The notes beneath the pieces were generated by a model. It was not told where the DNA came from. It searched no databases and saw only the letters and a list, made by a program, of their open reading frames with translations. A stretch of DNA of 64,000 nucleotides from Histoplasma ohiense (lineage: Eukaryota; Ascomycota; Eurotiomycetes; Onygenales; Ajellomycetaceae). Of the stretch, positions 58,180 through 64,000 are shown in pieces; positions within the stretch are counted from its first letter, which is position 1, and every line of letters begins with the position of its first letter. Location of the stretch: contig JAEVHH010000002.1 of NCBI GenBank assembly GCA_017607445.1, positions 5,300,001-5,364,000 on the forward strand. Direction: 5' to 3'. The position numbers and the translations under genes are program-made.

Positions 58180-61100
58180 TTAAAACGCTCCAATCACCTC
58201 CGCCAACCTCCACGACCCCCTGCTTCCTGCTGAACGAAGCTCTCCCTGCGTTGGTGAATCCGACTGCGAATGTAGCTGGCTCCTCAACATATCCGCAATC
58301 CTCCTCTCAATATTTCGCCCCACCCGTGCCAGCCTATCAACTGCATCACCGCTCCCGTCATCGATACCGCCTCTGCTCTGTCTCCTCCCTTTCTCAAATA
58401 TAAACCATGTCAAATCCGCATTCAGCACATGCATCGCTTGAATCGCCTGGGCAAATTCTTCTGTTCCCGTTCTATTTCCCGTTCTTGACGTCGCTTCCGC
58501 TCTTGGCTCTCCTGCTGTTTTACCGATCTGCTTCTCGTCATTGGATTCTGTGTGCTCGCGCCATGCATACGTGAAGTAATAATCGGGCTGAAAGAAAGAT
58601 ATCGCCGTACCGAGACACTCAAAAATTTCGTCTCTGATGTCGGCTGATAGATATACGCTGTGGAGAGTGGTGGTAAACAGGCGTGTCAGGGCCTGGAATA
58701 GGGAGTTGTGAGGTGTGAATGACTTTGTGCTCGCTGGTGGTGGTGGCGGTGGTGGAGGCTTAGATCTTGCAGTCACTGATGTTGTGGAATCGGGAATTTT
58801 GCTTTTGCTGCCAGTGTCAGGGGTTAGCGACTCCATCCCCGAGACGGTGCGTAAATTAAGACGTTCCTGCTGCTCTATCCTCTGTCGCTGCCTCTCCGCC
58901 GCCCTTTCTGAGTCCTGCCGTACTCGCTCCCATGCGCGGAGATACAGTTTCTTCCACCGAGGGAATTCATGCTCAATGCGAGATGCCATGAAGTCCCCTG
59001 CGCATTCGCACATGGCGCCGATTGCCGAGCACGACGCAGAGATTACGAATGCTTCTTCCTGGATGCCGGATTCGTCGATGCTGGCTGGGGAGTTGCGGGT
59101 TTGTGCGGGGCCTGTGTGGGGTGTTGTAAGTGCGGCCGAGTTTGGTGAGAGGGTCTGTGGCGTGGTAATTCGTGCGCTAACGGAAGGCCAGAGGTCGTTA
59201 ATTAGGGGTAAAAAGGTGTTTTCATCATGTGCGAGGATGGGTAATGCGCGGGTCAAGATAGTAAGTAATGAGCGTCGTAGGAATGGCGATGGTGAGGAGA
59301 GATGGGGTGGAATGGATTTGGCAATATTAAGGAGCAAAGTGTGAGATCTCCCTAGAGTGTTTTCTTCTGTGGTAGGTGGTGGCAGTCCTTCTGATTCTGA
59401 GCCTACATCACTTTCATCCTCATCCATGTGTCTAAGCCCATCGCGCTCGGAAGCCCATGGACGTCTAGGGTGAGATTCTTTTTCCAGGCTGTCACCGGCT
59501 TCGAGTTCGGAGGCCCGAGCTCGCTTCTCCCTTCGTTTTTGAAATTCATTCGCGATGTCTGAAATTCTACGGGATTTGAGAGGTCTTTTCCGGTGATTGA
59601 CGGGTTCATTGGTATCTGAGCCTGTGATAGCTAGTTGTGCTGGTTTCTTTGCCCCTTCGTCCACAATAGCTCCTAAAACAGAAAACAGAAGCTCCACCAG
59701 TTTAGGGTAGCCGTGGAAAGCATCCAACACTGTAAATATCGATCCAACCAGGTCATCCAGATATGGGATAAGCGATGCCCCGCATAACCTCGTCATCATG
59801 AGTAGCACCTGCGGGGCTTGGGGTGATATGTCAAAAGTGTTAAGCTTCAAAGACACGGAATTCACTAGGTAGTCAACATTATCAACGAGCATAGAGCTTG
59901 TGTTTGGATATTTGCAAGCAGCAGTAAGGATATCAAGGCATGTAACAGCATGATTCTGCATGTTGGGATTGCTAGAGCCCATCAACTGCAGCACAGGGTA
60001 TAAGGTGTCAATTAATTCGGGACGAAAGGTTTCACCTAACTGCTGCGCTTGGAGTGCTATAGCCTCAAGAGCTAATGCAGGGAGCCGCCAATCGTGTGGA
60101 TTGGCAGTTGATAAATCCGTGAGAAGTGGGAGCGAAATTGAGTATAACTCCTCGATAATAGCGGAACGAGAAGGGGAGTCAGAATCCAGATCAATCATGT
60201 CATCCATTGACGCTAGATCCGCTGGAATACTTTTTATTAATGATAAGGTCAGCCAAAATGGAGCTAGGAGGTCATCACCCGACGACCCATAGATTTTCTT
60301 TAACATTGAACTCGCCATCGAGAGAGATGTGTCCGTGACGCTAAGTTTCGAAATCATAAATTGGAGCTCTGAGAGTGTTCTTCGGTGGCTATGGTGGTCT
60401 AGAAGCACGGGTTGGAAAGATATCGACTGGCGCTCACCATCCACAATACTGAGCTCCGATCCTGTGGCAGCAAATCTTGGTAGAGGCTGGGGCGCTGTTG
60501 ACGTCGATCGAATAGCCATGGAGACACTCTCGCATAAACTTGTGGCTAAAGTGTCATCCAAGATATTTAAGCTTGGCTGAGTCTGCGATAAGACTTGGAA
60601 CGCAGTCGATATTTGTCTAATTGCTCTTTGTTTTGCTGCATCATTATTCGATTGCATCATTCTTGGTAATGCTATAGTCCATGTGTACATGTTAGACTTG
60701 AGAAGGTCCAGGACGCGGCTAGATGAAATGGTCAGATGTTTTAGGGCGATGTAAGCATCGTTTGCCGGCTTGTCTGTATCATATTCAGCAAGAACAACCA
60801 CAGTTTCCGCCATCATTGAAAGAGACTCCCCAAGAGATTTCGGACATTGTTCAATAACCATAAGGCATAATTCAAGCAAACTGTGGCGAACATCATGTCT
60901 GTCATGTGTTCTCAACTGAATAACGTTCCCCAACGCAAGCTTTACCTGGGAAGCTGTCGCGTTGAGCCATGAGTCATCAAGAACAAGAGTATTCCCTCCC
61001 GGTTGGGTTTTAGCATCAGTTTTCTGGGGCGTCGGGGCCGAAACATCGGTATCATTAAGCACGGCCCTCAATATTTCTGTGAGGGCTTGTATGCAGCAAC

Positions 61101-61900
61101 ACAGCACTTGGTATGATCGTCGCATTTGTGTGGTCGGCCGTAGTGCTTTAGTCAAGGCAGAAACACTTCTGGGTAAAAGGCTTGCTAGTATCACACGATG
61201 AGTTACGCGAGCGGTCAGGGTCCGCAGAGCACGAGCTGCAGCCAGTTGGACCTGGTCCGAAGTGCCATCCGTAATACCTTCCAGTAAGAGGTAGACAGTT
61301 TGATCAACAATAGTGGATGTCCCGATTTCATTAAATATCTCTGCTGCAGCTGTAGGTCCTACAAGGACCTGACATACGGTTGCAATGCAATCAAATGCGG
61401 CAACTGTTAATTCTTCCGATTCTGGCTTTCTCTGGTTGCGATCTCTAATTTGGGTGGGAGGTCCGCCAGCTATGATGGTGAGAAGGATAAGCAGCTGCTT
61501 TCCCATTTTCACGGAGAGGTTTTGGCGCCATCCCTTCTCGATGAGAATCTGTAGACACCGCACCGCCAGTTCCAAGCAGCGAACAGAAACCCTTTGGGTT
61601 TCATTGAAGATGTGCGATAGTGGGAAGAATGCGTATTCGGCAAGTTTTTCATCGAGACCATATTCACTCGCAACCTCCAGGAGCATAGTATGCAAAGGTT
61701 CCAGGGCCCGTAGCACATCCTTGGAGGTTGCAAGGTCGCCTCTGAATTTAAGCCCAACAGAACTTAGCTCAACGCAAGGAGGGCGGAGCTTTTTGCTCCA
61801 CAGATGACAGAATATAGCCTAGTTAGCAAGTCATGAACTTGTAGATACGATGGAGATGTAATCGAACCTTTGAAAAGGCCCGTTGTCGGGAGTCCTCCAT
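58180..61900 (-). CDS. TTI1: Tti1, TELO2-interacting protein of the TTT complex
   Basis: Two exons, 61900-61868 and 61788-58180, with a 79-nt intron (donor GTTCGA, acceptor AAAAAG); 3642 nt, 1213 aa. Splicing gives MEDSRQRAFSKLRPPCVELS, which rebuilds the conserved KL.PPCVEL start of fungal Tti1. The body is HEAT-repeat-like throughout: ALEPLHTMLLEVASEYGLDE, YAFFPLSHIFNETQ, VAAFDCIATVCQVLVGP and QNHAVTCLDILTAACKYPNT. Two disordered charged inserts are present: KRPLKSRRISDIANEFQKRR onward with an acidic block, and a proline run, KPPPPPPPPASTK. Tti1 forms the TTT complex with Tel2 and Tti2, which with Hsp90 matures PIKK kinases (TOR, ATM, ATR). The length fits (yeast 1038 aa; fungi often longer). 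A single giant exon is usual for this gene. Confidence 0.92.
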
Positions 61901-62722
61901 TACGTTTAAATTTTAAATCAACGCCATATACAGATGCACAATGTGACATGCGCATGCATGAAAACCTTGAGTGTAGAATGTCATAGCATTATAACAAAAT
62001 AGAAAAAACGTATAAGTTGCACTGAATGGGTTTTGATATTCGTAGATGTTGGAGAATGAAGGAGGACAAGACTCGGTATGATTACTAATATATTATATAT
62101 TATCGAGCGACCACATTAGCTTCAAGTTTACGAGTATGATGATCTCCTTAATGGTCAACGACAGAGAAGCAATACAATTAGACGGATGATCGCCTTTGAG
62201 ACTCAATGGATTTCGGCATCTTGAGGTACGGATGCAAAAGATGTCTAATGCTCCAAACGAGGACGACATCATTATTCCAGTGTCGCCATGTTGAAAGAGC
62301 TTCTCACTTGGGACAAACTTGCCCGCAACTGACCTCGATGCCGTAGGCCCAAGCATTGAAACACAGGCATCTTGCATGAGCCTATGAAGGGATTTCGAGT
62401 CTTGAATGCTTTTTTCCCTTAGTCTCTTGAGGTGACCAACGTAATCATCCAGAGTCCCATACCCTTGAAGCTGCATGATGTTACCAATATTGCCCTGCGA
62501 CAAATTATAATGCGGTATTGCTGGAAGATGGATACATGTAGCTGCGGTGCAACCTGAAACTCTCTTCTCTGTTTGTTGATTCTTTCAGCTGAATGGATTA
62601 ACTTCTGAAATCACAGCCGCACCTTCCTGTGCTTTACTTCAAATGAACCATGGCATTGAATCTAATATAAAAAGCGGCTCTTCGCCCTCATCCCTACATG
62701 GAACCTTATCACTTCATGGGAG
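61901..62722. other. intergenic region with one doubtful open frame
   Basis: About 820 bp between TTI1 (-) and the amine oxidase (+), which are divergent, so promoters lie here. A minus-strand open frame is listed separately. Nothing else supported. Confidence 0.5.
62093..62476 (-). CDS. doubtful hypothetical open frame
   Basis: The frame from the first ATG (MQLQGYGTLDDYVGHLKRLR) runs about 127 codons to a stop at 62093. The first 70 residues look protein-like (amphipathic, few Ser runs): REKSIQDSKSLHRLMQDA and PTASRSVAGKFVPSEKLF. The C-terminal part loses that character. A possible acceptor (TTTGTCGCAG) lies just before GGCAATATTGG near 62495, so it could be the last exon of a larger gene or a decayed gene fragment. 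I do not recognise a family. It would sit in the TTI1/amine-oxidase promoter region. Confidence 0.25.
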   Translation of the reverse strand: MQLQGYGTLDDYVGHLKRLREKSIQDSKSLHRLMQDACVSMLGPTASRSVAGKFVPSEKLFQHGDTGIMMSSSFGALDIFCIRTSRCRNPLSLKGDHPSNCIASLSLTIKEIIILVNLKLMWSLDNI

Positions 62723-64000
62723 ATGGTGGCGCTTGTCTTTCTCGCCATGTTATTGAGATTTCTTTTCGCTTCGAGTTTAGTCCAGCTCGCCGCTGCTTCA
62801 AACGACTGTCTCACTGAACCAGTGCCTATCACCAATGCCCCAAAAACCAACGTCTGGGCAGGAATCAGCGCTGAGGACAATTTTGCTGTCTGGGAACTTC
62901 TTCATGACCCTACGATTGGCCTCAACCTGACATCCCCCGGCAACGCAACTATCACTGATAATTATGTCTTCTGGATTGATGCGATGCCGACGAATAAATC
63001 CGCAGTGCTTGCTTACCTCGACAGCGATAACCCTCCGCCCCTGAAGTACGCCCGGGTTATCATTTTTGAAGGTGGAAGGGAAGACCCTAGATCTCAAGAA
63101 TACATGGTTGGCCCCCTTCCTGTATCTCCTGCGACCATTGTCGAACCTCTCGATTACATTTACAATGGGGATATGGGTGGATCTGTGCCTTTCAATGCCC
63201 GCAGCTTCGACGATGTACGTGAAATGGCCGTGGAGCCACTGGTTGCGTCTATTATGTCTAGCATTGCCTACATAACGTCGGTGCTATTCCAGGGAGGCGT
63301 GTATTATGGCAAGGAGGATAACAGAACGACACTAAAATTTTCTTATACCAATCCTGTTTCTTTTGATGGAGAGCAGACATTTCTCAACATTATGTTTAGA
63401 TTTCCAGCAAACGCTTTCCTGACTCCACTGGACTTCTTTCTCCTCATTGACTGTACTGGAACAGACCCTTCTACCTACTCCGTAAAAGGTTTTGTAACAA
63501 AAGAGCGGTTCTTTCCTACCGTTGAAGAGCTGGCGATGGCGTTTGCGGCTGGTGAGCTGAACCAGGAGTTTGACCAGACCACAAACGGTTCCTGGGCTTT
63601 ACTGGATCGTAAGACTGAGATGGGCACTCGTGAACTGGATGAGAAGTTCTCAGCGACTCTCTTGGAGCTTGGCGGGAAGAGATATAAGTTGGACAAAGAC
63701 CAACGGTTCGTGGAATATATGGGTTGGTCTTTTTATATGGCACACAGTCGCACTCTCGGCCTCATGTTCTTTGATATCAAGTTCAAGGGTGAACGCATTC
63801 TCTATGAGTTATCGCTTCAAGAAGCTCTAGCTCAGTATGGAGGAAACCAACCCTTGGCAGCGAGCTCAGGTCAGTATGCTCACCTCACAATGGACCATAA
63901 TATTATACATGCAAAACTGACTACTACCATAGCCTTTCAAGATACTCACTACAGTCTAGGAGCCAAGATGGGAGTCCTGCTTGAAGGGTTTGATTGTCCA
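62723..64000 (+). CDS. secreted copper amine oxidase, N-terminal part (cut by window end)
   Basis: Exon 1 is 62723-63869 and exon 2 starts at 63933, running off the window; about 405 residues visible. The ATG at 62723 gives a hydrophobic signal peptide (MVALVFLAMLLRFLFASSLV). Then come the N2/N3-type domains: VWAGISAEDNFAVWELLHDP, NPPPLKYARVIIFEGGREDP and SYTNPVSFDGEQTFLNIMFR. The family signature start of the catalytic beta-sandwich follows: YMGWSFYMAHSRTLGLMFFD, then FKGERILYELSLQEALAQYG, then GAKMGVLLEGFDCP. Several NxT/S sites (NLTS, NATI, NRTT, NGSW) agree with secretion. The enzyme oxidises primary amines to aldehydes, H2O2 and ammonia, using Cu2+ and topaquinone. The cofactor tyrosine and copper histidines lie beyond 64000, so activity cannot be judged. 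The middle block resembles the fungal DUF1965-containing subgroup. Confidence 0.93.
   Translation, partial: MVALVFLAMLLRFLFASSLVQLAAASNDCLTEPVPITNAPKTNVWAGISAEDNFAVWELLHDPTIGLNLTSPGNATITDNYVFWIDAMPTNKSAVLAYLDSDNPPPLKYARVIIFEGGREDPRSQEYMVGPLPVSPATIVEPLDYIYNGDMGGSVPFNARSFDDVREMAVEPLVASIMSSIAYITSVLFQGGVYYGKEDNRTTLKFSYTNPVSFDGEQTFLNIMFRFPANAFLTPLDFFLLIDCTGTDPSTYSVKGFVTKERFFPTVEELAMAFAAGELNQEFDQTTNGSWALLDRKTEMGTRELDEKFSATLLELGGKRYKLDKDQRFVEYMGWSFYMAHSRTLGLMFFDIKFKGERILYELSLQEALAQYGGNQPLAASSGQYAHLTMDHNIIHAKLTTTIAFQDTHYSLGAKMGVLLEGFDCP

Noticed and set aside
1..64000. Search for a biosynthetic gene cluster, transposon or viral insertion
   Set aside because: No backbone synthase, transposase, reverse transcriptase or integrase motif was seen; the genes are unrelated housekeeping functions.

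Overview
The window is a gene-dense piece of filamentous ascomycete nuclear DNA. Genes carry short GT-AG introns (mostly about 55-140 bp), both strands are used, and products are typical eukaryotic ones such as a P4-ATPase, Mediator, the exosome, TTT complex and eIF5. Gene content and protein style (ECM14, a long CorA-like protein, a Thi6 fusion, Cwc15, a Syt1-like ArfGEF) suggest Eurotiomycetes, most likely Onygenales. That placement is inference; no species call is made. I saw no prokaryotic operon, CRISPR array, rRNA or intact tRNA.

Layout, left to right. 1.1-5.6 kb (-): Sec7/PH ArfGEF. 7.4-10.7 kb (+): eight-exon CorA-like membrane protein. 11.5-13.3 kb (-): Ecm14 pseudo-carboxypeptidase. 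15.9-16.9 kb (+): conserved protein of unknown function. 18.3-20.6 kb (+): NiCoT nickel/cobalt transporter with an 11-nt microexon. 21.2-23.3 kb (+): family X DNA polymerase. 24.4-28.6 kb (-): Drs2-type flippase. 29.7-30.8 kb (-) and 31.0-32.1 kb (+): exosome Rrp45 and spliceosome Cwc15, sharing a short bidirectional promoter. 32.7-33.4 kb (+): Mediator Med22. About 33.7-35.0 kb (+): dihydrofolate reductase. 35.4-37.6 kb (-): protein with a degenerate retropepsin-like core. 37.6-42.4 kb: the largest gap, partly AT-rich. 42.4-43.8 kb (-): GDSL/SGNH esterase. 45.7-48.8 kb (+): CLC chloride transporter. 49.6-50.8 kb (+): isochorismatase-fold hydrolase. 52.3-54.6 kb (-): bifunctional thiamine enzyme Thi6. 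56.1-57.6 kb (+): eIF5. 58.2-61.9 kb (-): Tti1. 62.7 kb to the right edge (+): secreted copper amine oxidase, cut by the window end.

These are mainly unlinked housekeeping genes, not a cluster. Functional themes are membrane traffic and transport (ArfGEF, flippase, NiCoT, CLC, CorA-like), RNA metabolism and expression (Rrp45, Cwc15, Med22, eIF5), genome maintenance (Pol X, Tti1) and cofactor metabolism (Thi6, DHFR). Most gene models were checked by exon phase: for each, total coding length is a multiple of three and the junctions rebuild conserved motifs. I found no convincing novel multi-gene system. The points most worth a second look are the Pol X GW motif, the Ecm14 catalytic Glu-to-Lys change, the DHFR start and insert, the degenerate retropepsin core and the SMQ replacement of the CorA GMN motif.
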